A DNA stretch of 40,266 nucleotides, from contig NZ_JADGHH010000005.1 of NCBI RefSeq assembly GCF_019689535.1, positions 1 through 40,266 of the forward strand. The letters are read 5' to 3'. The number at the start of each line of letters is the position of its first letter. Positions within the stretch are counted from its first letter, which is position 1. A model generated the notes under the pieces. It made no database searches. It saw only the letters and a list, made by a program, of their open reading frames with translations, and was not told the origin of the DNA. Below, in pieces: positions 1 to 7,602 of this stretch. The DNA is from Pigmentiphaga sp. GTDB lineage: Bacteria > Pseudomonadota > Gammaproteobacteria > Burkholderiales > Burkholderiaceae_B. The position numbers and the translations under genes are program-made.

Positions 1-547
1 GCTGGACGTACTCGACGTCCCGCTGCATATCGCGTTGCAGACCATCAAGTTCGAGGCAGGCCCACCCTACGGCCTCCCCTCCCACATTCCGGACGTGGCC
101 TACGCGCCGGGCATGGTTCCGGTCACCGATTCGCCTGAAAAGGCATCGACGCAATACCGTTATCCGTACGCCTGGGCATCGGCAGCCCTGCCTCATTGCC
201 CGGTCAATGCCGTCGGCTTGCGCGAGCTGCGATACGTGACCCCGGAAACCGGTGACGACGCCTTGCATACACTGTCGTGCTCGCTCCAGCAGCTCGAGCA
301 GGATACCGCCGTCGCGAAACACTGCCTGTACGAGGATAGGCTGTGCTGCGTGGTGGAAGGCGAGGGGTATAGCGAAATTGGCGACATGCGAATCGACTGG
401 CGCAGCAAAGACGTATTCACCATCCCGCGAGGGCAGTGGGCCCGCCACGTTTCGCTCAGCAAGCGGTCCCGGCTGTTCGTCGTCAGCAATGCCCCATTGA
501 TGCGGTGGCTGGGGTGCTACGAAGCGAAGATCGAACCTACTTGCTAG
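1..547 (+). CDS. Gentisate 1,2-dioxygenase-like bicupin, C-terminal part (5' cut by window)
   Basis: The frame is open from base 2 to the stop at 545-547, so this is the 3' part of a gene that begins outside the window. The visible 181 or so residues match the second half of gentisate/salicylate 1,2-dioxygenase bicupins. The opening stretch LDVLDVPLHIAL corresponds to the LDIPLVNAL linker of the full-length homologue at 14338-15459 in this window, and the end carries a cupin strand pattern (VVEGEGYSEIGD, then DVFTIPRGQWARHVS). The N-terminal cupin that binds the catalytic Fe(II) in this family is not visible. The C-terminal cupin keeps one His (AKHCLYED) where the homologue has AHRH, and that domain is generally not catalytic. 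The FAH hydrolase starts 13 bases downstream, which suggests a ring-cleavage plus hydrolase pair. The exact substrate (gentisate, salicylate, hydroxynaphthoate) cannot be read from this part. Confidence 0.8.
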   Translation, partial: LDVLDVPLHIALQTIKFEAGPPYGLPSHIPDVAYAPGMVPVTDSPEKASTQYRYPYAWASAALPHCPVNAVGLRELRYVTPETGDDALHTLSCSLQQLEQDTAVAKHCLYEDRLCCVVEGEGYSEIGDMRIDWRSKDVFTIPRGQWARHVSLSKRSRLFVVSNAPLMRWLGCYEAKIEPTC

Positions 548-560
548 ACCGAGGAGCCCA

Positions 561-1424
561 ATGAAACTGGGATGGATTCATGGCGGCACACTCGCCGCCA
601 GCCTGGACGGCGACACATGGCGCGACGTCACCGCGATCCTCGCGGAACTTCCGGCGCCGAGCATCGATGATGGCCACGTGGATTGGCTGATTTCTCACCT
701 GCCGCGCGTTCGGGAGGCGGTGGCCAGGGCCATCGACGGCGCGCCCAAGCTAACCGTGAACGACGCCACTGCGTGGCTGAGCCCCGTGCGGCGCCCGGGA
801 AAAATCGTGGGCATTCCTGTCAACTACCAGGACCACGTCGATGAAGTCGAGCAGGCCCGCCAAACCTTCACCAACCGCTACACCGGATCGATCCGGCAGC
901 AAGGATTTTTCTTGAAGGCATCCAGTTCCCTCGTTGGCCCATCCGAAGGAATTGCAATCCGGTTTCCCGAGCGGGAGACGCATCACGAACTCGAACTTGC
1001 CGTCGTCATTGGGCGACGTGCCGATCGCGTCCGGCCCGAAGACGCTGCCGGATACATCGCTGGCTACTGCATCGGCCTCGATATGGTCGTACGCGGCCCT
1101 GAAGACCGTTCGATGCGCAAATCGCTCGACAGTTACTCCGTGCTGGGCCCCTGGCTGACGACTGCCGACCAGATTGCGGATCCCGGGTCGCTTTTCATGT
1201 GGCTGGACGTCAACGGCTCGCGGCGGCAATCGTGTTACCCGCGGGACATGATCATGGGGATTGCGGAACAAATCGCCTGGATCAGCGAATACTGCACCCT
1301 GTGGCCGGGAGACGTGATCATGACGGGCACATCGTCGGGCGTCAGCCGCGTGGTTCCGGGAGATCGCATCCTTTGCTCCATTGAAGGATTGGGATCGATG
1401 CAGGTGGACGTGCGAGCGGCTTGA
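561..1424 (+). CDS. Fumarylacetoacetate hydrolase (FAH) family protein
   Basis: A 287-residue protein of the FAH family, which hydrolyses C-C bonds in acylpyruvates such as fumarylpyruvate and maleylpyruvate, or isomerises and decarboxylates related diketo acids, using Mg2+ or Mn2+. An N-terminal region of about 75 residues precedes the catalytic fold, which begins near KIVGIPVNYQDHVDEV (His92). The metal ligands are visible as HHELEL (Glu143, Glu145) and GLDMVVRG (Asp174), and the family end motif is GDVIMTGTSSGV. The start at 561 follows GAGGAG at 551-556. The gene lies directly behind the partial gentisate-dioxygenase-like gene, so cleavage of a ring-opened product to pyruvate plus a C4 acid is the best inference. 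It is one of three FAH proteins here and the most divergent from the usual fumarylpyruvate hydrolase sequence, so the exact reaction is open. It converges on the - strand SDR gene 31 bases downstream. Confidence 0.88.
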   Translation: MKLGWIHGGTLAASLDGDTWRDVTAILAELPAPSIDDGHVDWLISHLPRVREAVARAIDGAPKLTVNDATAWLSPVRRPGKIVGIPVNYQDHVDEVEQARQTFTNRYTGSIRQQGFFLKASSSLVGPSEGIAIRFPERETHHELELAVVIGRRADRVRPEDAAGYIAGYCIGLDMVVRGPEDRSMRKSLDSYSVLGPWLTTADQIADPGSLFMWLDVNGSRRQSCYPRDMIMGIAEQIAWISEYCTLWPGDVIMTGTSSGVSRVVPGDRILCSIEGLGSMQVDVRAA

Positions 1425-1455
1425 TGCCCTTGCTCGTGGCCGGCGCCGCCCGCCG

Positions 1456-2223
1456 CTACACCACCAGTCGCCCGCCCGAATCGATCTGGATCAGTTCTCC
1501 CGTCAGTGCCGCGGGTCCGTGCGCGAGCCACCATACCGCTTCGGCGATGTCCTCCGGTGTCTGCACGGATTTCAACGGATTCTTCGCGATGAGGGCGGCA
1601 CGCAGCGCATCGTAGCGCTCCTGGCCCACGCCTTTGATCATCCAATCGCCTTCGATGAAGCCCGGCAACAAGGCGTTGACCCGCACCTCCGGTGCCAGGA
1701 CGCGCGCGAGGGAGAAGGTCATGGCGTTGAGCGCGCTCTTGGAAGCGGCATACGCCATGCTCGAGCCCGTCCCCCGCAAGCCACCGACCGATGAAATGTT
1801 GATGACTGATGCGCCTCCCGTACCGCGCAGCAAGGTGGCAACCGCGCGGGTGACGACATACACGCCCGAGACGTTCACGGCGAAGACGCGCTGGAAGTCT
1901 TCGAAGGAGAGGCCGTCGAGGTTCTTGTGATCATTGAACGTGGTCACGGCCGCGTTGTTGACGAGGAGATCCAGCCGGCCCCACCGCTGCTCGATCTCGG
2001 CCGCCATGGCGCGACAAGCCTCATCGCTGGTGACATCGGCCTTGGCTACGAGGACGTCGGCCGCGCCCAGCTTGCGGCACTCCTCGGCGACCTCTTCGGC
2101 CGCCGCCGTGTCGCGCGAATAGTGGACGACGACGCGCCACCCCTGCTTGGCAAAATACTTGATCGTGGCCGAACCGGCCGCGTTTCTGCCGGTCGAGCCG
2201 GTCACCAGGCAAACCTTTTCCAT
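1456..2223 (-). CDS. Short-chain dehydrogenase/reductase (SDR)
   Basis: A 255-residue classical SDR, a cytoplasmic NAD(P)-dependent oxidoreductase. Visible motifs are the NNAA structural motif (residues 89-92), Asn117, the Ser of INISS (144/145), and the catalytic pair in YAASK (Tyr158, Lys162). The cofactor loop is TGSTGRNAAG rather than the usual TGxxxGxG, so the glycine spacing is unusual while the rest of the fold is intact. The protein ends in GELIQIDSGGRLVV, the normal SDR C-terminal pattern. A GAGGGGA ribosome site precedes the ATG at 2223. The acyl-CoA ligase ends 13 bases upstream, so it is the last gene of a ligase/MaoC/MaoC/SDR set. It would fit oxidation of a 3-hydroxyacyl-CoA or a related alcohol, but specificity is not shown by the sequence. 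Confidence 0.88.
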   Translation of the reverse strand: MEKVCLVTGSTGRNAAGSATIKYFAKQGWRVVVHYSRDTAAAEEVAEECRKLGAADVLVAKADVTSDEACRAMAAEIEQRWGRLDLLVNNAAVTTFNDHKNLDGLSFEDFQRVFAVNVSGVYVVTRAVATLLRGTGGASVINISSVGGLRGTGSSMAYAASKSALNAMTFSLARVLAPEVRVNALLPGFIEGDWMIKGVGQERYDALRAALIAKNPLKSVQTPEDIAEAVWWLAHGPAALTGELIQIDSGGRLVV

Positions 2224-2236
2224 TTCGTCCCCTCGT

Positions 2237-3811
2237 TCATTTCTTCCAATACGGTTCGCGCAGCTCCCGCTTGAGCAGCTTGCCCAGCGCCGATCGCGGC
2301 AGCTCGTCCCGGAACTCTACCGCGGAGAGCCGCTGCGTGCGGCCGACCCGGGCATTGACCCATTCCCGCAACGTCTCGGCATCGACCGTGCCGCCGGGCT
2401 TGCGCACCACCAGCGCCAAGGGTGTCTCGCCCCACTGTTCGCTGGGAATGCCGATCACGGCGACGTCTGCCACGTCCGGGTGAGACGCCGTCACGGACTC
2501 GAGGTCGGTGGCATAGATGTTGAAGCCGCCCGAGATGATGAGGTCTTTCTTGCGGTCGAGCAGGACCAGGAAGCCGTCCTCATCGAAACGGCCGATGTCG
2601 CCGCTACGATGAAAGGCCACGCCCGTCTCGTCGCGCCAATAGAAGGCCTCCGTGGCTTCGGGCTGCTTGTAGTAGCCAGCCATCATGTAGGGCGACCAGC
2701 CGACGATTTCGCCAACCTCGCCCTGTGGCAAGACGCGGCCATCCTCGTCGATGATGCGCATGTCATGGTCGGCGGCGGGCTTGCCCACGGTGCCGAGCTT
2801 GTGCGGATACTCATGGGCATCGAGTACGCAGCTGCATCCGCCCTCCGTCATGCCATAGATCTCGCGCAGGCCACCGGGCCATTGCTCGAGGATAAGCGCC
2901 TTGAGGCGCGCATCGAGCGGCGCGCCCGTGCACTGCTTGAGGACGAACGACGATAGATCGGTCCGCCCGAAGTTCTCGTGCGCGAGCAGGCGTTGGTACT
3001 GTACCGGCACCAGCATCGTATGCGTGACCTTATGCTCGGCGCACAGGTCCAGGTAGCCCCCGGCGTCGAATTTACGCATCAATAAGGTCAGGCCGCCGGC
3101 CGCAACCGTAGCAAGCATCGGCTGCAAGGTCGTATTCGAATAAAGCGGCGTGGACAAGAGCATGACGCTGCCCGGCCCCAAGCCGAAATTGCGCCGCATC
3201 GCCTGGCGCGCCCGCATGCCGTGGTGGTGGAGGATTCCCTTGGGATGGCCGGTGGTTCCCGAGCTGTAGATGATGTTGAAGGGTTGGTCCGCACCGTACT
3301 CGATAGTGCCGACGGGCAGGCTTCTTGCCAGCCAAGCCTCCCATTCGGCCCAGCCCGAGGTGGCGCCATCGAGCGCGACCAGGCGGCCGGCGAACGCGTC
3401 GCGCAGCGCCGGTTCCACGGTCCGCAGCAGCTCGCATCCGGCCGCATCCGCCACCAGCAACCGTGCGTCGGAATCGCGCAGCATGCCGAGCAGCGCCTCG
3501 GCCGTCGCCGAGGTCGCCAGAGGGACGATGCAGCATCCCGCGCGCACCGCGCCGAAGAATGTCTCGATTGCCCGCAAGCAAGGCGCAGAAAGCAGCGCTA
3601 CCTTGTCCCCGGCAACCAGGCCCGAAGCCAGGCACGCACCGGCCACGCGGTCCATTTGGCGGACGAGATCGGCCCAACCCAGCTCCTCCGCCCCGCATCG
3701 GAAAGCCGGTGCCTGCGGGCGCTCCTTGGCGTGACGTGCGATCAACGCCGGAAAATCGACGAAGGGCTGCTGCCCGAGTCTTGCTCGAATGTCGTGGACG
3801 GTCTCCGCCAT
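2237..3811 (-). CDS. AMP-dependent acyl-CoA synthetase/ligase
   Basis: A member of the ANL superfamily that activates a carboxylic acid through an acyl-adenylate and transfers it to CoA. The P-loop YSSGTTGHPKG is at about residues 182-192, the adenylate motif YGMTEG follows in the middle, the hinge is near FHRSGDIGRFDEDGF and LLDRKKD, and the catalytic C-terminal Lys is in SALGKLLKREL (about Lys511). Length (524 residues) is normal. I chose the ATG at 3811, which has GAGG five bases upstream. An in-frame ATG at 3829 would add six residues and overlap the preceding MaoC gene by 11 bases, but has no good ribosome site. Context with two MaoC proteins and an SDR indicates CoA-dependent degradation of an organic or aromatic acid side chain (cinnamate- or fatty-acid-like), which is inference. 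The substrate is unknown. Confidence 0.9.
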   Translation of the reverse strand: MAETVHDIRARLGQQPFVDFPALIARHAKERPQAPAFRCGAEELGWADLVRQMDRVAGACLASGLVAGDKVALLSAPCLRAIETFFGAVRAGCCIVPLATSATAEALLGMLRDSDARLLVADAAGCELLRTVEPALRDAFAGRLVALDGATSGWAEWEAWLARSLPVGTIEYGADQPFNIIYSSGTTGHPKGILHHHGMRARQAMRRNFGLGPGSVMLLSTPLYSNTTLQPMLATVAAGGLTLLMRKFDAGGYLDLCAEHKVTHTMLVPVQYQRLLAHENFGRTDLSSFVLKQCTGAPLDARLKALILEQWPGGLREIYGMTEGGCSCVLDAHEYPHKLGTVGKPAADHDMRIIDEDGRVLPQGEVGEIVGWSPYMMAGYYKQPEATEAFYWRDETGVAFHRSGDIGRFDEDGFLVLLDRKKDLIISGGFNIYATDLESVTASHPDVADVAVIGIPSEQWGETPLALVVRKPGGTVDAETLREWVNARVGRTQRLSAVEFRDELPRSALGKLLKRELREPYWKK

Positions 3812-3818
3812 GGCCGCC

Positions 3819-4292
3819 TCATTCGTCATAGATCAGCACCAAGAACTCCGCGACCACGGCCGGACGCGCCTTGCCCTCGATTTCTATCGTGCATTCCGAG
3901 GTCACGCGCGTCGCGCCTTCCTGGCCTCCGCCTTCGCCACGCTCCACCGCCTTGATCCGCTGGCGCAGCCGGACGCGATCACCGACCTGCACTGGGTTGA
4001 TGAAGCGGACCCGGTTGGTGCCGTAGTTGAGCCCGCGGCCACGATGCTTGATGGTGTAGATGGAGCGCGCAAGATAAGGAATCAGGGACAGCGTCATGAA
4101 ACCGTGCGCGATCGTCTTGCCGCCAGGCATCTCCCGGCGAGCGCGTTCCACGTCTACGTGAATCCAATGGTCGTCCCCGGTAAGCCGGGCGAAATCGTCG
4201 ATGCGGGATTGATCGATGGCCAGCCATTCGCTGACACCGATCTCTTTGCCTACCCAGGCCTGCAGGTCGGCAGGGCGGTCCAGGACTACCAT
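3819..4292 (-). CDS. MaoC-like (R)-enoyl-CoA hydratase, first copy
   Basis: A 157-residue hot-dog-fold hydratase. The hydratase-2 motif is clear: FARLTGDDHWIHVD with Asp40 and His45, followed by GGKTIAHGFMTLSL. These residues add water to the double bond of an enoyl-CoA. The start is unusually well defined: the ATG at 4292 is preceded by AGGAGGTGAC, a near-perfect anti-16S site. An in-frame ATG ten codons further upstream (4322) lies ahead of that site and is rejected. The gene sits between a second MaoC gene and the acyl-CoA ligase, all on the same strand. Two adjacent small MaoC proteins may form a heterodimer, as known for some MaoC pairs, or act on two different intermediates. The sequence cannot decide between these. 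Confidence 0.9.
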   Translation of the reverse strand: MVVLDRPADLQAWVGKEIGVSEWLAIDQSRIDDFARLTGDDHWIHVDVERARREMPGGKTIAHGFMTLSLIPYLARSIYTIKHRGRGLNYGTNRVRFINPVQVGDRVRLRQRIKAVERGEGGGQEGATRVTSECTIEIEGKARPAVVAEFLVLIYDE

Positions 4293-4370
4293 GTCACCTC
4301 CTATTCTGTATTCTGTTTGCATCGCCGCCCGCGGCCGAACCGGGCCACGCCGGAAGCCGGGCGGCAGCGC

Positions 4371-4829
4371 TCATCGGGCGGGCACGCGCCCCAGCGAGAT
4401 CATCGACATGACGACGTCGCCATGCTGATTGCGCACCTGGACCCGCGTGCGTATCGTGCCGACGTCGGGCCGGCTCTTGGAACGGATCGTCTCGATGATT
4501 TCCCGCTCCACCACCAGCGTATCGCCGGCACGGACCGGCTTGAGCCAGCGCAACTCGTCCACGCCCATGCCTATCATCGGCGTCTTGCCGTAACCGCCTG
4601 CCCGGAGAAACGCACGCATCGCCAGCGCGGCGATCTGCCAGCCGCTGGCTATCAGCCCCCCGAACGGTCCGGCCTGCGCGGCAGCGGGATCGGTATGCAT
4701 GGGCTGCGGATCGTTCTCCCGCGCGAACGCCATGATTTCCTCGGCGGTGATCGTGAACGGTTCACTCGTCCACCGCTCGCCCACCCGGAAGTCCTCGAAA
4801 CGGCGGCCTTGTTCCACGCTGGCGCTCAT
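4371..4829 (-). CDS. MaoC-like dehydratase, second copy
   Basis: A 152-residue hot-dog-fold protein with the MaoC active-site pattern FARENDPQPMHTD, in which Asp40 and His45 match the catalytic pair, followed by GPFGGLIASGWQIAALAMR. The ATG at 4829 has GGAGGG ten bases upstream and begins right before the domain. The frame stays open for 89 more codons upstream, but that stretch has no family similarity and overlaps a terminator region, so it is not counted. It is the first gene of the set leading to MaoC-1, ligase and SDR, with a 78-base gap to MaoC-1. The presence of both catalytic residues in both copies argues that each is active rather than one being a structural partner only. The substrate is unknown. 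Confidence 0.87.
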   Translation of the reverse strand: MSASVEQGRRFEDFRVGERWTSEPFTITAEEIMAFARENDPQPMHTDPAAAQAGPFGGLIASGWQIAALAMRAFLRAGGYGKTPMIGMGVDELRWLKPVRAGDTLVVEREIIETIRSKSRPDVGTIRTRVQVRNQHGDVVMSMISLGRVPAR

Positions 4830-5136
4830 CGGCTCGCTACCCTCCGGTACTGGCAAGGCGCCTGCCGCGGGCAAGCGGCGCGGCGCAGTGGTATCCCGTA
4901 CTCCATGAATCGTCTCCTCGATGTGTCGGTCGCGGCCAGCGGGAACGCACGGCCCCACGCGCGACCCTTCCTCCCCGGTCGTGTGCCGGGCCCCAACGAA
5001 GAAGCGAGCATGCTCCGGCCGCCGAGGCCCGCTCAAGTCATTTTTGGATAGTTTTCGGAGAGCGAAAACCTCTGGGCGACACCCGCGTGCCGGCACGCCC
5101 AGAGGCCAGTCAGGGCGAAAAGCCGCTCGAGGCCTA
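4830..5136. other. Intergenic region between two - strand operons
   Basis: About 307 bases with no convincing gene. The right part (5065-5105) holds the terminator of the operon ending at 5137. Just beyond it, 5051-5069 forms a second perfect 7-bp inverted repeat (GTTTTCG / CGAAAAC, 5-base loop). The remaining 4830-5050 must contain the promoter of the MaoC/ligase/SDR genes if they are transcribed separately, but I see no -10/-35 pair I would defend. Confidence 0.6.
5065..5105 (-). terminator. Rho-independent terminator of the long catabolic operon
   Basis: Read on the - strand, a 10-bp perfect stem (CCTCTGGGCG at 5069-5078 pairing with CGCCCAGAGG at 5096-5105) with a 17-base loop is followed directly by a TTTT tract (5068-5065). 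It begins 32 bases after the stop of the arylformamidase-like gene and separates that operon from the MaoC genes. Confidence 0.8.
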
Positions 5137-6018
5137 TTACCGGGAAACCCCGATCATCTTCAGCGTCGCCTGCGTGAGCGGGCTGTCGGCCTTGGCCAAT
5201 TCGCAAAGCAGGTTGAAGTGATTGCAGTGCGGGGCATCGACCCGCCGGACGTCCAGGCCCGCCTCGCGGCACGCGGCCTCGTAGGCGGCGGTCTGGTTCT
5301 TGAACCCTTGCGTCTCCAGGCCCCCGACCGAGACGATCATGGGCAGCCCGGGCCGCGGCAGGTGAAAGAGCGGGCTCAGCCGCTCGGCCTGGTCGGGATA
5401 CAGCCGGAGCCACTCGTTGACGTTGATGTCGCATAGGGGCCGTATGTCGTACAGGCCGCTCAAGGCCACCACGCCCTTGATGACGTCATCCGGCACGCGG
5501 TACCTGTCTTGCCACCCGGCAGCGGCCAGCATCCCCGCCAAGTGGCCGCCCGCCGAGCTCCCACCCACGTAAATGCGGTTCCGGTCAAGGCCGTACTGTT
5601 CGGCATGATGGTAGATCCAGGCGATGGCAGACCGGACCTCGCGCACCGTTTCGCCCAAGGTGCCCTCGGGCAGCAGGGTGTATTCCACCGGCACCACCGC
5701 CACGCCCGCGGCGTTGAACACCGGCGCCATGATCGGGGCGTCTTCCTTGGTCTGCGAACGCCAATAACCGCCGTGGATGAAAACGAAGACCGGCGCCGGC
5801 CGGCAATCGGCCCGCGGCAGGAAAATGTCAAGCCGCTCGGCCGCGCCCATGCCGTAGTAGAGATCGGGCACAGCAGCGCAGCGACTGCGGGCCACCGCGG
5901 CCAGTTCGGCATACTCGCGCACACAGGCGTCGAAATCGGGTACGGAGGCGCGCGCGTTGTATTGGACCGCGCGCTCGGCAAGATCGGAAAACAGCAGGTC
6001 AGGCATCCTGGGGTTCAT
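5137..6018 (-). CDS. Alpha/beta hydrolase, arylformamidase (kynurenine formamidase)-like
   Basis: An alpha/beta-hydrolase of the esterase/arylformamidase group. The oxyanion motif HGGYW (about residues 82-86) is typical of kynurenine-formamidase-like enzymes, the nucleophile elbow is GGSSAGG (Ser155), and the His-containing end DAPHCNHFNLL supplies the general base. No signal peptide is seen, so it is cytoplasmic. Three in-frame ATGs (6033, 6018, 6006) all overlap the end of the GntR gene (by 35, 20 or 8 bases) and none has a strong ribosome site. I use 6018 as a compromise. Overlap with GntR indicates translational coupling as the last gene of the operon that includes nitrilase and maleate isomerase. 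Hydrolysis of an N-formyl amide or of an ester intermediate is possible. The sequence alone does not separate these. Confidence 0.82.
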   Translation of the reverse strand: MNPRMPDLLFSDLAERAVQYNARASVPDFDACVREYAELAAVARSRCAAVPDLYYGMGAAERLDIFLPRADCRPAPVFVFIHGGYWRSQTKEDAPIMAPVFNAAGVAVVPVEYTLLPEGTLGETVREVRSAIAWIYHHAEQYGLDRNRIYVGGSSAGGHLAGMLAAAGWQDRYRVPDDVIKGVVALSGLYDIRPLCDINVNEWLRLYPDQAERLSPLFHLPRPGLPMIVSVGGLETQGFKNQTAAYEAACREAGLDVRRVDAPHCNHFNLLCELAKADSPLTQATLKMIGVSR

Positions 6019-6778
6019 GCGAAGGCTCGTCATTGAAAGAAGCGAAGCGTTCGATCAGCGCTACCGTAGTCCGATAGTGTTCCGCCAGCAAACGCACTGC
6101 TCGCTCGCTGTCGCGAGCGAGCGCCGCGTCCATCAACTCTTGGTGCTCACGGCCCACGTCGCGATCGATGTCGCCCCATCCGGAGCGGCCACGCAGCGTG
6201 GGGCGGCGATACCGCTCGGTCTGCGTATACATTTGCATCGACAGCTCCGTCAGCCAGCGCGACCCACATGCCCCGATCAGGGCCTGATGGAAGTCGAGGT
6301 GACGCTGCTCTAGAAGCTCGCTCGCCTCGGCGTCCGGCTCGGGCATGCCCTGCACGCGCTTGGCCGCCAGGTTCAACGCGTGATAAGCAGCCACCAACCG
6401 GGTCTCCCAGGCATCGTCGCCGTTCTTGAGCGAGCGGCGCATGGCCTCGCAATCGATGAGGATGCGGGTCTCGGCGGCATCCCACATCTCTTCGCGCGAG
6501 AACGGCGCGACCCGGAAGCCGCGCGAGGCGGTAGAGACCACCATGCGTTCGCTCTGCAAGCGGTTCAGGGCCTCGCGTATGGGCGAAAAACTAATGCCGT
6601 AGCGCTGTTTGAGGAATTCCAGGCGCAACGACTGTCCTGGCTCGATTTCTCCGGAGATCAAATCGCGCCGAAGCGCGCGATAGACCTGTTCGGCCAAGGT
6701 GATCTCCTCGACCCCGCCGCCGAGGGCATCGTAAGACCGTTCGGGGCTCTGCCGGGTGGCCTTGACTCTTGGTTTCAA
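5999..6778 (-). CDS. GntR-family transcriptional regulator, FadR/FCD subfamily
   Basis: A 259-residue DNA-binding regulator with an N-terminal winged helix (ITLAEQVYRALRRDLISGEI, then FSPIREALNRLQSERMV) and a C-terminal all-helical FCD ligand domain with metal- or acid-binding positions (DFHQAL, REHQELMDA, LAEHYRTT). FCD regulators normally bind organic acids and repress catabolic operons. The best start is the TTG at 6778, with AGGAG seven bases upstream. The only nearby ATG (6782) is out of frame. The gene lies between maleate isomerase (43-base gap) and the arylformamidase-like gene (overlap), so it probably controls its own operon in response to the substrate or to an intermediate. That is inferred from position. 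Confidence 0.88.
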   Translation of the reverse strand: MKPRVKATRQSPERSYDALGGGVEEITLAEQVYRALRRDLISGEIEPGQSLRLEFLKQRYGISFSPIREALNRLQSERMVVSTASRGFRVAPFSREEMWDAAETRILIDCEAMRRSLKNGDDAWETRLVAAYHALNLAAKRVQGMPEPDAEASELLEQRHLDFHQALIGACGSRWLTELSMQMYTQTERYRRPTLRGRSGWGDIDRDVGREHQELMDAALARDSERAVRLLAEHYRTTVALIERFASFNDEPSHEPQDA

Positions 6779-6821
6779 GCATCGTCTCCTGGGCAAGCTC
6801 CGCCCCTTGGGGAGCGGTGAT

Positions 6822-7598
6822 TCAATACTTCCCAGATAATAATTCGCCGCAACCCGGAACGTTGGTGGACAGGCCCAGTTTTCGCATCATTTGCCAGGAA
6901 GTCGCCACCGCGGCGGAAACCGTGGGAATGCCCGATTCATCCTGTACTGCCTGGATGGACGGCAGGGATTGCATCTGGACGCAGGCCGACAGCACCAGGG
7001 CGTCAATGTTGCCGCGATCGAGGCGCTTGTAGATCTCGAGCAGGCGCGCCGGGTCTTGCGCCGCCACCTGCAGGTTATCCGGGATCTCGAGCGCGACGTA
7101 GTCCTTGACTTCGATGCCTTCGCTTTCGATGTATTCCACGACGAGGCGCGTCAGCGGCTTCATGTACGGGCAGACCACCGACACCCGCTTGGCGCCCAAG
7201 GCATGCAACCCCTCGACCAGGGCGCCTGCGCTGGTGACCACGGGCGCAGGGGCACCGTTCTCGGCCGTGCGCTGGTGCAGGCGCGCCTCGGACACGCGGT
7301 GATAGCCCTTGCCCATGCTCATGATGGCCACCAGGCAGGCGTAACCCAGCACATCCACGCGCGCATCGGACAGCTCGATCGCACAGCGGTCGCTGTCGCG
7401 ATCCATGGCTTCGAGTTCCTCCTTGACCACTTTCTTCATGCGCATGCGGCTGGAGTGGAAGGTGAAGCGCTCGGGTGCCACGGCCTCGCGCATGCGGAAC
7501 ATGGCCGGAATCTCGGTTTCCATCGTCGTATTGGACGACGGAACGATCTGGCCAATCTTGATGGGCGCGCCGGGGGCGCGGCTTGGCACGGGAATCAT
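6822..7598 (-). CDS. Maleate cis-trans isomerase (Asp/Glu racemase superfamily)
   Basis: A 258-residue protein that matches maleate isomerase, which converts maleate to fumarate. The N-terminal motif VPSSNTTMETEIP is characteristic, and two catalytic cysteines are visible in GYACLVAIM (Cys88) and LSACVQMQS (Cys206). Their spacing of 118 residues equals that of the characterised family cysteines. The ATG at 7598 has GAGGT eight bases upstream and starts four bases after the nitrilase stop. Upstream in-frame codons overlap the nitrilase and are not used. In the operon it would feed maleate from ring cleavage into the TCA cycle as fumarate. In nicotinate degradation the same enzyme type (NicE) follows deformylation and deamidation. 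Arylmalonate decarboxylase is a related alternative, but the N-terminal motif favours maleate isomerase. Confidence 0.88.
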   Translation of the reverse strand: MIPVPSRAPGAPIKIGQIVPSSNTTMETEIPAMFRMREAVAPERFTFHSSRMRMKKVVKEELEAMDRDSDRCAIELSDARVDVLGYACLVAIMSMGKGYHRVSEARLHQRTAENGAPAPVVTSAGALVEGLHALGAKRVSVVCPYMKPLTRLVVEYIESEGIEVKDYVALEIPDNLQVAAQDPARLLEIYKRLDRGNIDALVLSACVQMQSLPSIQAVQDESGIPTVSAAVATSWQMMRKLGLSTNVPGCGELLSGKY

Positions 7599-7602
7599 GG
7601 AT

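Noticed and set aside
3221-5051. Long + strand open frames opposite the ligase and MaoC genes
   Set aside because: They lack any family motif and ribosome site, while the opposite strand encodes complete enzymes.
4830-5096. N-terminal extension of the second MaoC gene (89 codons)
   Set aside because: The extension has no similarity to the family, crosses the terminator of the preceding operon, and the internal ATG at 4829 has a ribosome site.
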